Source of the DNA: Fulvia fulva
Lineage: Eukaryota; Ascomycota; Dothideomycetes; Mycosphaerellales; Mycosphaerellaceae
DNA length: 64,000 bases
NCBI RefSeq assembly: GCF_020509005.1
Contig: NC_063023.1
Location: forward strand, 372,001 to 436,000
Direction of reading: 5' to 3'
The position numbers and the translations under genes were made by a program. The notes under the pieces are model-generated. The model did not search any database and had not been told where the DNA came from. It saw only the letters and a list, made by a program, of their open reading frames with translations. This document shows, one piece after another, positions 35,335 through 47,880 of this stretch. How positions within the stretch are numbered: position 1 is the stretch's first letter; the number at the start of each line of letters is the position of its first letter.

Positions 35335-36434
35335 AGATCTTGGACTTCTGCAGTTGAGTGAGCCACTTCATCATACTCATCATCATCAGACATTGTCTCT
35401 GGGGATGAGCTGCATGGTGACTCTTGGGCGGAGAAACCTTTTCCAGTCTTCTTTGCTTTAGAGGTATAAGACTGGGCCTGGTTCTTCTGGAGTGACAGCA
35501 TGTCAGAGCTGAGTTTCTTCACCATTTTCTTAAGTTCTTCCATAGAGGACTTCTCTCTTGGTGTCCTCCTTGAAGTGGGTGGTGGAGTTCTCTTCTTCTT
35601 GACATGTGTTGTATTCTGGGAAGATGGTGGTTGGGAATGAGATCTAAGGACCTTTCTTGCCTCAGGCAAACTAGGGCAGTCCTTGATCAGATGATCCTTC
35701 TCACAGAGAAGGCAGGAGATTGGTCTTGCTAGACCTGAGGGCTTGACCCAGGTGGCTGCCATGCCATACTCAGCCTTAGAGGGATCCAACCTGGCTTCTT
35801 GAGCTTCAAGGATCTTTAAGGTCCTTTCATGATCCATCTTTGGCTGAGCCATGATAGTATCCCTGGCTACATGGTAGTCAGGTGGCAGTGAGCTTAAGAG
35901 CTGGGTCATCCTCACATCAGCTTTCCTGTAATGCTGACCCTCTGGGTCAACATCAGCAATCCTTTTTCCAAGAGAAACTAGGTGTGTCCATGCAGATCTG
36001 ATGGTGAACTCTTCACTCATCTCAAAGGTCACAAATTGCTTTGTGAGCTCATGTGCATGGGTTGGTAGCACCTGGCTATACTTGTTCTAGAGATACACCC
36101 ACTTCTCAGCAGCTCTTCCAGATTCACATGAGCCCTCAAGCTCAAATTCATCTTCTTCTGTGATCCTACTAAGGATACTGAAGTTGCATACTGCATTGTG
36201 CCTTGTCCATGTTGGCGTATTGAGGATCTCTTTGGTTGTAGCCTCTTCTTGGAGTTTCAGAGTCTTGCCCTTGATGTTGTCAAAAGACACTTCCATTAGG
36301 TCATCAATTGCAAAGAATGCTGATTGGCTCTCCATCTTGTATCTCTGAAGGTTGAACCATCTCTTCCAATTGTCCCTCCCAAGAATTGGGATTTTGCCTC
36401 CCTTCTCCTCTGTCTTCTCTTGGTATGAATCCAT
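35331..36434 (-). pseudogene. copia E1 gag with zinc knuckle
   Basis: From ATG 36434 (MDSYQEKTEEKGGKIPILGR) the gag frame has a GRDNWKRWF block, one internal TAG at about 36084 (a Gln codon by context) and a zinc knuckle CLLCEKDHLIKDC near 35690. It ends EVQDL at 35331 where it overlaps the next ATG by four bases. The overlap is a by-product of the deletion rather than a designed gag-pol junction, judged from the E2 copy. Capsid-like role in particle formation. Confidence 0.85.
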
Positions 36435-36870
36435 AATAAATTGGATGTAATGAAACAAGGTGTGTATGTTCCAAGGTGGTGGCTCAGATCCTGCTGAGGC
36501 TTCTGGTGTAGAATGGGAAAGTTCGTAGGTGTGGATACCAAGGCCTGCTTGGTAAAGTAAAGAAGGAGCGGTGTGAGGTCTCGGGGCTAGGACACAGGTC
36601 TGTCTCTCCTAGCAGAGCTTCAAATGACTTACTTGAAGTCCTTCTTGATAGTATCTCGATGCAGTTCTGCCTACAGAGTATCTTCAAGGTATTGGCTTTG
36701 AGTAAGCCGCACAGAGTCCTTGTCTGGGTTACCTATCACTTAGTATCGAACTAAGCTCCTTGATAGGATAGACGGGGTAGACTTCTGATTCCCAGATGTT
36801 TTCTGCTACGATAGCAAGGGATACAAGTAACCTGTACTGATATAGGTTGCTCTTATTCCTGCACAAACCC

Positions 36871-36882
36871 GGGCTCATAACC
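36871..36882 (-). promoter_or_regulatory. Primer-binding site of copia E1
   Basis: Directly inside the 5' LTR the plus strand reads GGGCTCATAACC, the anticodon arm of initiator tRNA-Met (anticodon CAT). This is the half-tRNA priming known from Drosophila copia. The second copia element has the same site with one RIP-type change at 60108-60119. Confidence 0.8.
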
Positions 36883-37117
36883 TGTTGAACAGGTACGGGT
36901 GGATGGCAGCGGAGTGGAGTAAGAGATCAATCTTCAACTGACTAATAGCACGAGCATGCAGCAATATATCAGGAACCAATATGTTGATTGTGTTGGATGT
37001 CTATCTAAGCTAAAGGGGAGAGAAGGTATCTCCCTACAAGCTGAGTCATTGTGGATGCCTCAGGCTGCCAGATCACTTCCTGATTGTTGACTCCCTTTGA
37101 GATGCTACATCTTAACA
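36883..37117 (-). repeat. 5' LTR of copia E1
   Basis: 235 bp, plus-strand start TGTTGAACAGG and end ATCTTAACA; same length as the 31571 copy, differing by transitions only. Confidence 0.9.
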
Positions 37118-40100
37118 GATACGATAGATATAAGAGGAGAGGAGAGTACTCCGGAGCGTACTCTAGGAGGGGGGGGGTAGTATTACCGTACCGGCGTATA
37201 TTTACTTAAACCCGTAGGTACGTACCTAGACCCCGTGCCCGCTAACTAATCCGACTAGCGGCTTAGCGCCCGTATATAACTCTCGCGCCCTCCGCGCCTC
37301 TCTTAGATAGAATATCTATTCGACTTATACCTTACCCGACTACGTACTTATACCTACTTATAATAACTCGGAACTTTACTATCGGGGTTTATTACGTATC
37401 TAGCTACCGCTAGGCCTATAATCCTATCTTCTTTTTAGGCGCTATAGATCGAAGGCGTGTCGTAATCGCCTAGTACGCCGCGCGATATTACTCCCTACCT
37501 TACTATTCGCCGTCTAGAGCGTATAGCCTATAGCGAGCTATTAGAGGTAAAGGTCTAGTAGCGCGATCTACGTATCTACTTCTAGGACCTACGTCGGTAT
37601 AGTACGGTATACCCTAGTCGCCCTACGTAAATATTCGTTCTATACGTTTTAAATCTACTTTATCTAGCTAGTCGGGTAGGAAAGATACTAGACTAGTACC
37701 CTAAAGGTAATCGCCGGTCGGACGATAGAGCTATATAGCTAGCGTATCTTTACGAAGGCTAGGCCCTATATAGAGGCCGCGAGGCGTATAACTAAGGCTT
37801 TATTCTAGTCTCCCCGCTACCGGAGCTACTTTAGGTAGGCGTACTACCGGAGTTACGTATCTACTTAGAATTATAGGACCCGGATAGATAGCTATAGAGT
37901 AATCTAGCTTACGCCGGTCCCGGCCTCGATCGTAGCTTAGAGGTTATACTTCTTCGGGGTCCTCGTAAGGTAGATTATCTAGTACTTCTTAGGTACGAAG
38001 ACTACCCTATATCGCGCTACCTAGTCGTTATATACCTCGAGCGCCGCTTCGAGTTAGCGGTAATTAGTCTCGGTTAAGTCGCTATATATTAGGAGATTTA
38101 TATCGTCGATAAAGCCTATATAGGAGTTAGTACTACCGACGCTTCCTCTAAGTAGCGGGAGGAGCGTAGAGGCGAAGAAAAGGAAGAGAATCGGAGAGAG
38201 TAATAAGCCCTACGGGATCTCCGTTTCTATAGGCCGTATCTAAGGTTTACGCTACTCCTTTAGGACGAGCTACGTAGACCGGTTACTAAGGAAGGACTTA
38301 ATAAACGTAACGAGCTAGCTAGTTAGACCTTTCGCCCGGAGGTTATAGAGTAGTTAGGCGTAGGATACCTTATCGAACGCCCCCGAGATATCGAGGGATA
38401 GTAGAGTAGCGACCTGTTATCGGCGTATTACCTAGACTATATAAACCTATTCCGTAACGAGTTCTAGGGCGGTCGTCGTAGACCGCCCTAGTCGGGCTCC
38501 TATCTACTCGGCTAGGAGGAGCTAGTACTCCTCGGCTAGCTTAGAGATATAATCGGCTACGATACGCTCTAGCGCCTTACCGATCGTACTAAGTAGGGCT
38601 ATCGGGCGGTAGGCCTTCCTAACGTCGTATCTAGCCTTACCCTCCTTATAGAGAACGACTATACTCGAGTACCGGAAGAGGGTTAGTACTTATAACTACT
38701 AGAGGTATACCGTAAATAGCCCCGCGAGGTACGGGGCGAGCGTCTAGCGGTAGTACTTAAGGAATTAGTTAGGGATCTTATCTAGTCCTAGGGACTTATC
38801 TAGTAGCGCCGCTTTTAGTACTATTAGTACCTCCGCCTCCGTTACTTCTTAGCTAGTCTCGAGCTCCGTTAGGTATACGAAGCCTTCGATATTATCGAGT
38901 CGGGTAGTAACCGGAGGAGGGAAGAACGCCTCTACTAGCGCGTCGGCGCTACCTTACTAGGCTTCCTAGAGGACCCCTTATCTATTACGGATAGGTAGGA
39001 ACTATAGTAGTAGTAGCGGCGTCTCCGGCTTCCTCGTACGCGTCTATTTAGCGAGCTTCTAGACCTTACTTCGGTCTCCTATATTTTTACGAACGGCGTT
39101 ACGCTACGTAATATTACCCTAGCGCCTAATAATCTTACCCTTCTCGTTATCTAGTCGGCGGTATTAGGCGTATATAGCGTCCTATTTTATCTCGTTCTAC
39201 CGGCGCCGCGCCGCTACCGTTATACGGACTACGTCTACGTATTTCTACGACTAGGCTAGCGACGCGTACTTCGAGGGTCGGGTATAGGGGATCTTATCCT
39301 AGATTACTCCTACTATATACTACTATAGGCTCCCTACCGCCGCGTTAATTTCCGCCTCTAAGCGGAGGGGTACCGGCGGTACGAGGGCCGTTATTTATTC
39401 TTTTAGTACTTTATTAATCTCCTTCTAGTCCGCTATCTTCTACTAAGGCCGTAGTTCTAGGGCTAGTAGCGCCTATAGGTATATTACGTTAAACGTCGTA
39501 CGGATAGCTAGGTAGTCTAGATAGCCGGTATCGAGTTCTAGGTCCGTATTATAGAAGATAGTCCGCTAGGCTATCTACTATATCTAGAAGGTTAGACTAA
39601 GCGTCTAGGTCGTATTTTTCTACTAATACGTAGCCGTACCTACGGGAAGTACTAGACTAAGGCCGGATACCTCTACTAGACCGATAAGCGCGTCTACGGC
39701 GCGATAGGCCGAGAGTACGCTATCGCCTCCCTATCTTAGGTAGTAGAGGTTAAGATCGCCGACTAGGATATATATATTAGCTTCCTCTTAGAGAGCTTCT
39801 TAGAGCTAGTAGAGGGTAGCCGACTAGCTATTATCTTCTATCGAGTCCGGTACTAAGTACGGATTATAGGCGTTATAGATAGCTACTATCTTACCGTCGG
39901 TAAGGCGTAGCCGTAGAGAGGCTATATCGCTAGAGTAGGTATAGGTTATCTACGTTATTATCGAGATTTCTTTACTTACGTAGAAGTAGACCCGCGCTAC
40001 CGGCTAGTTACCTTAGAGTACTATAAGGTAGTATCTCGGGTCTACGAGTATTATCTTTCCGTTTATCTACTACTCTTAGATAGCGACTATATAGTACCGG

Positions 40101-40777
40101 CTAGGGTATAGTAGGCTAAGGAGTAGCTTCTAGGCCTTATCCTTACTCTTATTAGCGTTATACTATACGATAGTTAGCTAGGTAAGCGTACTATTTATAG
40201 TTAGACTATTATATTAGCTATAGCTCCCTATTCTACCTCCGTAGGTTTACTACTATATTATCGTCCTTATCGCCCTCGCCCTCGCCTTCGCTATCCTATC
40301 GCGGGGCCGGCGTCGCTAGCGTAGCTACTAGTAAGGACGCGCTACCTCCGTAAGGGCGGAATATCCTCGTATCGAGGCGCGTCTATCTAAGGCCCTACGC
40401 CCGGGGGTCGGTAAGCGCTAGTCGGCCCGCTCCGTATATTAAGCGTCTATCGCTATTTAGCCGCCTCTTCTTACTCCTATATATAATCGGCTAGAAGCCG
40501 TCGGCGTCGACTCTTAGACGGTATAGTACTATCGCTATTCCTCCTCTTTCCTAGCGTATATCTAGGCGCGCTCCTACCGCCTATTCCGCTACCTACCTCT
40601 TTACTCTATATCCGCCTATCTACGCCTTATAGTCTCCGCCGTAGTTAGCGTACTTACTGTTATTAGGTTAGGGGTATTCGCGGGTATTATATACCTTCGC
40701 GTAGTAGCCGTAGTAGGTCACCTACCGATAATACTTTATAGTATACCCGAATCCCTAGTACCGGAAGTACTAGGTTA

Positions 40778-40792
40778 CTATATAGGTATAGT
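40778..40792. repeat. Target-site duplication, left copy, of the plus-strand LINE
   Basis: CTATATAGGTATAGT, repeated exactly at 45921-45935. Confidence 0.8.
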
Positions 40793-43700
40793 TATAAAGG
40801 AATTAATTAGAGGGAGAGCGGAATATCGACGAGGACTATTTATTTAATAGCCCTTATTAAGACGAGTAATCTACTTAAGTAGTAGCGACCCGCCTACGCT
40901 AGCGGCGGCGTAATCGTAGTATAAAAAACCCTAAAACTAAGGTCCCTTTCCTCTAAAGGCAGACCCTAGAATTACGGAGTTACGGAGGACAACTACCTAA
41001 TTAGGAAGCGCGACCCTAAATAGTAGCGAAGGATAGTAACTAACGAGAGCTATAGCCTTACGAACATTCTATACTAAGAACTAAACCGGGGAATAAACTA
41101 AGAAAAAGCCTAGGACATAAGCTAAGGCCTACTATATAGAAAGTAGAGGCTAACGATAAACAATATAGCGTAGACGACCCTATATACGGAGGCGGAAAAC
41201 TTACTAGGGGATAACGAATACCTAGCCCGGATATATAAGAACACTATAGTATAGCTACTAGGAGCGCTAAAAGCGCTGTTATACTAAATCCCGAAGACAA
41301 TCTAATAAGTAATATAGAAGGTAGCCTAGAGACTAACTATATAGGTAATAGTAGTAGTAGGTAAGAATTAACCCCCTCCGAAGGTAAGTAAGGCGGTACG
41401 CCTATATATTACTAATCCGGCGGAGAAACAAGAAATCGTAGCCCTAATAAGCAAGGAGATTGTCGATAGAATCGGCTAAAAGGAGGTAGTTAGAGCGAGG
41501 GTAGAGGCAATAGGCGTAGTAAGACTCTTTACCGTATAAGAGTCTAATAGACGAAAGCTAGAGACCTATAAGGAGTAGACTACTAAAGTCGCGAAGTCGG
41601 TACGAGTCTCCTACTAATAGTATACCGTTATCGCCTACGGGGTCCCTAGGACATTTAAGGTCGAAGACCTTCCCTACCTCTAAGTATAGAACTAGAACAC
41701 CTCCCTAGGAGTACGACTAACGAAGGCGGTATAGCTATATAAGATAGTAGACCGAGAGAAGACGTATTTATCGCTTATTATCTAGGTAGAGATAGCGGAA
41801 CAAGCTAACTAGATACTAGATAATAGGCTATTCTAGAACTATAAGAGAATAGATACGGAGATCTATTAGAGTAGCTATAGGGTACTATAATACTTCTAAT
41901 GCTAATAGTACGGTTATATAGCCCTAAAATACGGGGAGAAGACCCTAAGGTATCCTTACTACGTAGGCCTATACTAGGGAAGGGAATGCCTAAAAAAGGA
42001 GAGTAGGTATATATACTACGGTAGAAGGTACCTAGCGTATTCAAACTAATGCCTAGCTAGAATAGTAGTATAAGAACGAGCGAGACAAGTAAGGATCTCT
42101 ATACTAGCTAGGTACCCCTAACGATAGTAGGAGGGACCTACCGTATATAAGGGCTTCGAGCCGAGTAAAAGGAAGAGGGTAGAAGAGACGAATAAGGGAA
42201 CCTAACCCTAAACGTATCTACCTCCCGGTAGGCCTCGACACCTTAACCGGGCCGCTAATAAACTAGGCTAAATACGAATCTTTAGGGCGCCCTAGCGGCC
42301 CTCGGGCTAGCCGGATAGCGGGATATAGGCTTAGGAGATATAGTAAATTAGTACGGAAATAGACCTTACGGATAACGAATAATACTATACGACGACATTA
42401 CTATCGTATAGTATAACGTAAACAGAAGTAGGGATAAGGTCTAGCGCTACTTTCTATAAGAGCTAGACCCGCTATAGTACTACGTTATTACGGTATAGGA
42501 ACTATAGATTAACCTATACGTAGGACTCCTAGCTACTTATTATGACCGGAGATACTATACCGTAATCGCGGGCTAACGAGGCGTTATCCCGAGGATATAT
42601 ATATACGTAAGTAAGACTATAGACCTTAAGTCGTAGAAGGTTATACTACCGTAGTAGGGTAACCTAGGAGACATAATATTAATCTAGATCGACACGATAT
42701 AAGGCTCTATCTAGATCTATAACGTTTATAACCCGCTACTACGGGGTCGGACGAGTAGAGAACTAGGAACCCTCGCCTACCTAGAGCGGACCCTAAGCTA
42801 AGACACAAAGTAAGTACTCCTCGGCGACTTTAACCTCTACTACCTATAGTAGGGACTCGAATTCACTCCCCCGTACGCGTTTCTAGGGGGAAAGCTACTA
42901 GATATAACCGTACGCTACGGAATGGCCTTAGTAATACTAAAGGGAATAGAGACGTAGAAGGCTCGTATAAGTATAAGTATAATCGACCTATACTTTCTAT
43001 TACGAGAACTTGAAGAGAGACTAGTCTAATACCGACCGAACTACGCGCTAGAAGCCTCCTTAGACTATATCCCTATTTAAACGACGCTAGGGGTAAAGGC
43101 GATAGAGGAGCTAGTAAGCGAACTACGCCGTAACTAGAAGAAGGTACGCTAGGACGATATAAGAGGCTTCCTAATAGCGAACCTACTATAGTATAGAGAA
43201 CTCGAGACGATAGCTTAGCTAGATTAAGTAGCAGAACAGATTACCTCGGTTATATAGTAAGTAGCGGAATAATATACGCCGTTACTCCGGCCCTTAACGT
43301 AGTAGAAGGCCTTCTAGACCCCTAAATACTCTACGAAGGTAAAGGAGGCTAGAAGGGCAAGGCGATAGTAGACGAAGGAGTATACCTAAGAGACGTAGGA
43401 GCAATACTGTCGCGCGACATAAGAGAAGAAGGTATAGATAAGACGCGATAAGCTATAGGACTAGAGAGCGACGATCGGGCGCGTTATAGAAAACCCGGAA
43501 TAGATATAGAGACTTACTAAATAGGTACGACTACCTAAAGAGCAACAAACCCCTTACTTCCCTCTAATTATAGACCGCGAAGGGATTGCCTAGGCTACGC
43601 CCCGGGGTAAGGCAAAAGTATTAGCCGACTATTTCTTTTCGACGTAAGTAGAGGTAGACCTTACGGATATCGACCCGAGTATATACCCGGGACCCCTAGA

Positions 43701-45920
43701 CATAGATTAGGCGGTTAGCTCTAATATAGTAATAGGAGTTATAAGTAAGCTAAAAGGACGAAAAGCCCTAGGCCTAGATAGGATACTAAATATACTACTA
43801 AAATAGTATAGAGAAGAGATCGCGCCGAGCCTTATAAACCTATTTACCGCATACCTACGGCTAGGGTATCACCCGAAGCCGTATAGAGAGTCTATAATAG
43901 TAGTGCTATATAAGCTATAGAAGGAGGACTATACTTTACCTAAATCGTATAGACTAATCGTACTTCTAAATACGATAGGGAAGGTCCTAGAAACGATAGT
44001 AGCCTAGAGACTTACGTAGCTAGCCGAGGATAACTACGTACTCCTAGTAATATAGATAGGGGGAAGAAGCTAGCGATCGATACTAATAGTAATAGAGCTA
44101 ATTACGGAGTAAATTTAGACCCTCTAGTACTACGGTAGGAACCGAGCGGCGTCCTTACTATCCCTCGATATTATAGGAGCCTTCGATAACGTCTTATACT
44201 AAAGGCTAATATATATCCTATAGTAGAAAGGTATCCCCTAGTAGGTAACGAAGTTCGTCTACTCCTTTCTCGAGGAACGGACGATATACCTAGTCCTAGG
44301 AAGGTATACGTCCGACCCGGTAAAGGTAGAGGCTAGAATACCTTAGGGATCTACTCTCTCCCCTATCCTATTTCTAATATTTATGTCTAATCTAATCCCT
44401 CTACTCACCTCTACGTAAACCTTAGTATTAGGATTCGTAGACGATATAAACATTCTAGCCTAGTTAGACTCGATAGAAGAGAACTGTCGCCTCCTTAAAG
44501 ATAGGTATAAGAAATACGAGGAGTAGGTAAAGAAGTATAGTGCCCGGTTCGCCCCTTAAAAGTACTAACTTATACACTTTAGTAAAGCGAGAACATACTA
44601 TAATATAAAGGCGGCGGTAAGAATCTAAGGCTACGAGACTAAGCTATTAGCGGAGCTACGAGTACTAGGGATCTAGCTCGACCCGAAGCTAAGCTAGAAT
44701 GTATAGATTAAGAAAGCCTAGAGTCGAGCGTAAGTTAACGAAGCCTCGATAAAGAGGCTTACGGCGTCTATATAGGGAGTAATATTCGATAAGGTAAGAG
44801 TAATATATAAGGCGATCGTTAGACTAGCTATGTTATACGGGGTATAGATTTAGGGAATAGGAGGCGTAGGTAAGCCGATCCCGAAACGGATAGGGTAACC
44901 CCTAAATAGGATATAGGTAGGCAACCTACGTAGGGTACTAGGCGTATATAAGACAACGTTAATAAGCACGGTAGAAATGGAGATAGGAACACTACTAATC
45001 GGCTAATATATCCGGGGAATAAGAATTTAATACGCGGTAAAGACGATAGATTACCTAGTATAAACTACGATCTAGGAGGTAAAGAATAAGATAGAAAGCC
45101 GCTACCGGAGAGGGGCCGGACATAAGATAAGCTAAAAAGAGGATGACCTTACTACCTTTATAGCCGTATAGATAAGCACCGAATAGCTAGCACAAAAAGA
45201 GGTGGAGCGTAGGACTCGCTAGGCCGGCGGGAGTAAGGCTAAGACCTAAAGCCTAGCGGAATAGATAGCGAGCTACCTATAGGAGTAGGACTAGAAAAGG
45301 AAGCCCCCTAAGACAATAGGCCCGATAGTACTCCGAGCCTTCTAGAGACATAATTACTAGCTATATAGGGACCTAATAAGGGCCGAAGTAAGTATAGCGA
45401 TCTAAATTAGGTCCGAGTATATTAGATTAAGGGCCTACCTATTTAGGAGACGCGTACTAGATATCTATAGCCTAGCCTACTAGTATAGCTACCTATCGTA
45501 AAACCTAGAATATCTACTACTACGATACCCGTAGTAGGCGAGAGGTAGGGGAAATTAGAGGCACTAAGCGGGAAGGAGAGACTATAAGTCAATTATTAGG
45601 GACAAAGGTAATATTCGCCAAATCTCTCGGTAGATACTATAGTAGGGATACCTCTAGTAGTTTAGCCTCGCTAGCGAGACGGAGGAGTAGATAGACAAGA
45701 GGCGGAAGCTAGAGGGGTTATAGATAGGGTAGTTATTAGGGTAGGCCTATAATACTAGCATACCCTTAATAAGGGAAATCTAAGACGAGAACAAGGGGGG
45801 AAAGATAGGCGGGAAAGAGGAGGGGTTTTACTAACACAGTTGCCCCTCTATATATACGAAAACAAGATAGTATAGCTATATAGGCTAAAGGGCACTATAT
45901 TAGCTTAATGAAATATCTAT
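40793..45920 (+). mobile_element. Plus-strand Tad-like LINE, near full length, RIP-saturated
   Basis: 5128 bases inserted into ORF1 of the minus-strand LINE, flanked by a 15 bp exact duplication. ORF1 (about 41.1-42.2 kb) has zinc-knuckle remnants near 41900-42050. ORF2 carries the endonuclease (GDFNL at 42823-42837) and reverse transcriptase (IPxGSTLSPILFLIF near 44340, GFVDDI at 44431-44448). Endonuclease and RT stay in the same frame across 1.6 kb, so the damage is point mutation (TAG/TAA) rather than indels. It is the same family as the LINE at 1-3384. The 3' end finishes in a CTAT-type repeat, not poly(A). Confidence 0.85.
42560..45800 (+). pseudogene. ORF2 of the plus-strand LINE: endonuclease and reverse transcriptase
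   Basis: Recognisable blocks in order are LGDFNLYYL, GGKLLDIT, IDLYFLLREL, the RT palm with LSLDIIGAFDNV near 44160 and GFVDDINILA at 44431, then LRVLGI and LDPKL. Dozens of TAG/TAA codons lie at Gln and Trp positions. Both catalytic Asp codons of FVDD survive. Start and end are approximate because no intact start or stop can be trusted. Confidence 0.8.
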
Positions 45921-45935
45921 CTATATAGGTATAGT
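45921..45935. repeat. Target-site duplication, right copy, of the plus-strand LINE
   Basis: CTATATAGGTATAGT, identical to 40778-40792. After it, ORF1 of the minus-strand LINE continues. Confidence 0.8.
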
Positions 45936-46093
45936 CGTACTTTTTAACGTAGTAGTACGAGTAGGCTAGGACTAGTCCCTTCTCTATAGCCTAGATCCTC
46001 TAACTATTATACTTTAACGCGAGTACGAGCGACGAGTATTTCCGCTCTATTCGTTCCGGCTTCTTTAGCTAGTATACCCGGGTAATAACGAGG

Positions 46094-46098
46094 CCTAG
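46094..46098. repeat. Target-site duplication of the gypsy element (left)
   Basis: CCTAG, matched by CCTAG at 52389-52393 directly after the 3' LTR. Confidence 0.85.
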
Positions 46099-46618
46099 TG
46101 TCATGGTCTCCCCACAGAGTGTACAGAAGGTGGGGACAGAAGAGCCTTAGAGTGCTCAGAAGTCGTCAAGAAGTGACAGTCCAGCTTAGTGTGTAAGCGC
46201 CAAGAATCACATGCCCCGCAATATTCACTACGGGACCCAGCCCTCCAAATTCACCCCTCTACCAAACCTTGACAGATTTACTTCGGCTCGTGACTATGTG
46301 ACTCACGGCACTCCCGCGAGCACCCGCGACTGCGCTGGACCCTAGAAGAAGCACGTGGAAGACTCGGAACGTAGGGCAGGTTAGAATAAGGTTTTGAGCA
46401 AAGCTACTAAGCGCGGCTCCGTACGGGTTAGCCCTGTTGATGCGGGGACACGCACTCGCGAGGGTCGCGTATAAATATCTGGCCTTCCCTAGGCCTCTCT
46501 TGCTTTCTTCGTATTTTGTTTTGTGTAGTAATCATACTATACCCTTTTATATCTACACTTCGTACCTACATTCTCGCTTTTACCCTTACATCTCATAGGC
46601 CAGGCTCTCGCCCTAACA
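46099..46618 (+). repeat. 5' LTR of the gypsy element
   Basis: Begins TGTCATGGTC and ends GCCCTAACA. The 3' LTR begins TATCATGGTC and ends GCCCTGACA; differences between the two are C/T and G/A transitions, as RIP would leave. Confidence 0.93.
46470..46477 (+). promoter_or_regulatory. TATA box in the gypsy LTR
   Basis: TATAAATA in CGCGTATAAATATCTGG, conserved in the 3' LTR at about 52240, located 140 bp before the LTR end; a plausible Pol II promoter of the element. Confidence 0.55.
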
Positions 46619-46639
46619 TCACAAAAGACCAACAAACCG

Positions 46640-47872
46640 TCAACCACTCGAGTCATCCTTATAGGTGACCACGCTACCGATAGAGGTGTCAACCTCGACA
46701 ACTAAGACACTCTATTCCACTTCAGTAAGTAGACTAACATCCCCTTCTCGAACGCCGCTGCCTTCGGTGCCTAGGCAAACGCTGACCCCGACACCGCCTA
46801 CGCTCTTATCAACCGCACCGTCTCCTCTTTCCGCGAGACCGCCTAGTAGGTCGAGCAAGCAAACAACTAAGCAATATACCTTTAAGGTATTATAAACACC
46901 TTCTAGAACCTCGCCCCGTACGCCGACGACAACCACCGCCAGTACTTCTCTAAGAAGGTCAACGACCTAGACGAGTTCGACGGTAATAAGAGTAAGTTTG
47001 AGGCATTTAAGACACAGCTCACTATCAAGCTGTTAGCTAATGCCGACCACTTTCCGTAAGAGAAGGACAAAGTCACGTACGTCTTCTCCCTCCTTCGGGG
47101 AGACGCCGCGGCTTAGGTACAACACTATATCGACAACGCCACGCAGACTATCGGCTGCCCGGACGTCCTCACCTTGATACAGGACCTCCGTGCTGCCTTT
47201 AGTGATCTAGACCGTAGAGCTACCGCCTAGAACGCTATCTACAACCTCCTCTAGAAGAACAAGAGCTTCGCCGAGTACCTCGCGGCCTTCAATCGCGACA
47301 TCGGGTTTACCGGCTATAACGAAGAGACTAAGAAGAGCACTCTCCGCCGTGGTTTGTTAGTAGAGCTTCTTCGAGCCCTCGAGGACAAGGACGTCGGTGC
47401 TATAAGCTTCCGTAAGCTCGTCGAGACCTACTAGCGCCTCGACTCTAACATAAAACACACCGCCTCTCTCCTCGCTTCCCGTTCTTAAGGTCGTCAGCCT
47501 CGTAGTCCCGGAAGCCACTTCGCTACTCTACTAGGCGCCGCCGCTCCTACGGCTCTCCCTCCCGTCTCTATAGGTAACGCTATAGATCTCAGCGCTAGTG
47601 CCGCCGTCCCTCGAGTCTAGGGCCTCGTTAACGGTAAGCTCACTCCCGAAGAGAAGCTTCGCCGTCGCTAGGCCGGACTCTACACCTACTGCGGCGGTCT
47701 AGGCCATATCGTAGCTAACTGTCCGTAGCTCGCTACCCGTAACGCCCGTAACCCGGTTCGCGGCGCTATCGGCGCTATCGAGCCTACTCCTACTGCTCCC
47801 GCTAAGCAGGAAAAAGCCTAGGTCTTCCTTATCGACGCGATGAAGACTAAGAATAACGTTTACCGAAAGTAA
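46640..47872 (+). pseudogene. gypsy gag
   Basis: The frame reads through stops with clear gag blocks: LDEFDGNKSKFEAFKTQL near 46970, VFSLLRGDAAA and SFAEYLAAFNRDI. A zinc knuckle near 47680-47730 reads YTYCGGL-GHIVANC, where the first Cys has become Tyr (TGC to TAC), a RIP-type change. The frame ends at TAA 47870-47872. pol starts in the -1 frame relative to it, the common gag-pol arrangement. Confidence 0.85.
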
Positions 47873-47880
47873 AGAGAGGA

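Larger units (their letters stand above)
31571..37117 (-). mobile_element. Ty1/copia LTR retrotransposon E1, lightly mutated
   Basis: Two 235 bp LTRs (31571-31805 and 36883-37117) bound a minus-strand gag-pol. LTR ends are TGTTRA...TTAACA. The LTRs differ by roughly seven transitions and no indels. The interior keeps CA/TG and normal codons, in contrast to the RIP-saturated LINE on both sides, so E1 arrived late. Coding lesions: TAG at about 36084, a deletion at about 35335-35345, an 8 bp tandem duplication at 34531-34546, TAG at 33365 and TAA at 32723. Five bases flanking the two LTRs (TATAT, GATAC) do not match, so the target duplication is absent or lost. Confidence 0.9.

Noticed and set aside
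41805..42044. 79-codon minus-strand open frame
   Set aside because: Antisense to RIP-mutated LINE ORF1; open by chance because RIP places stops on the sense strand.
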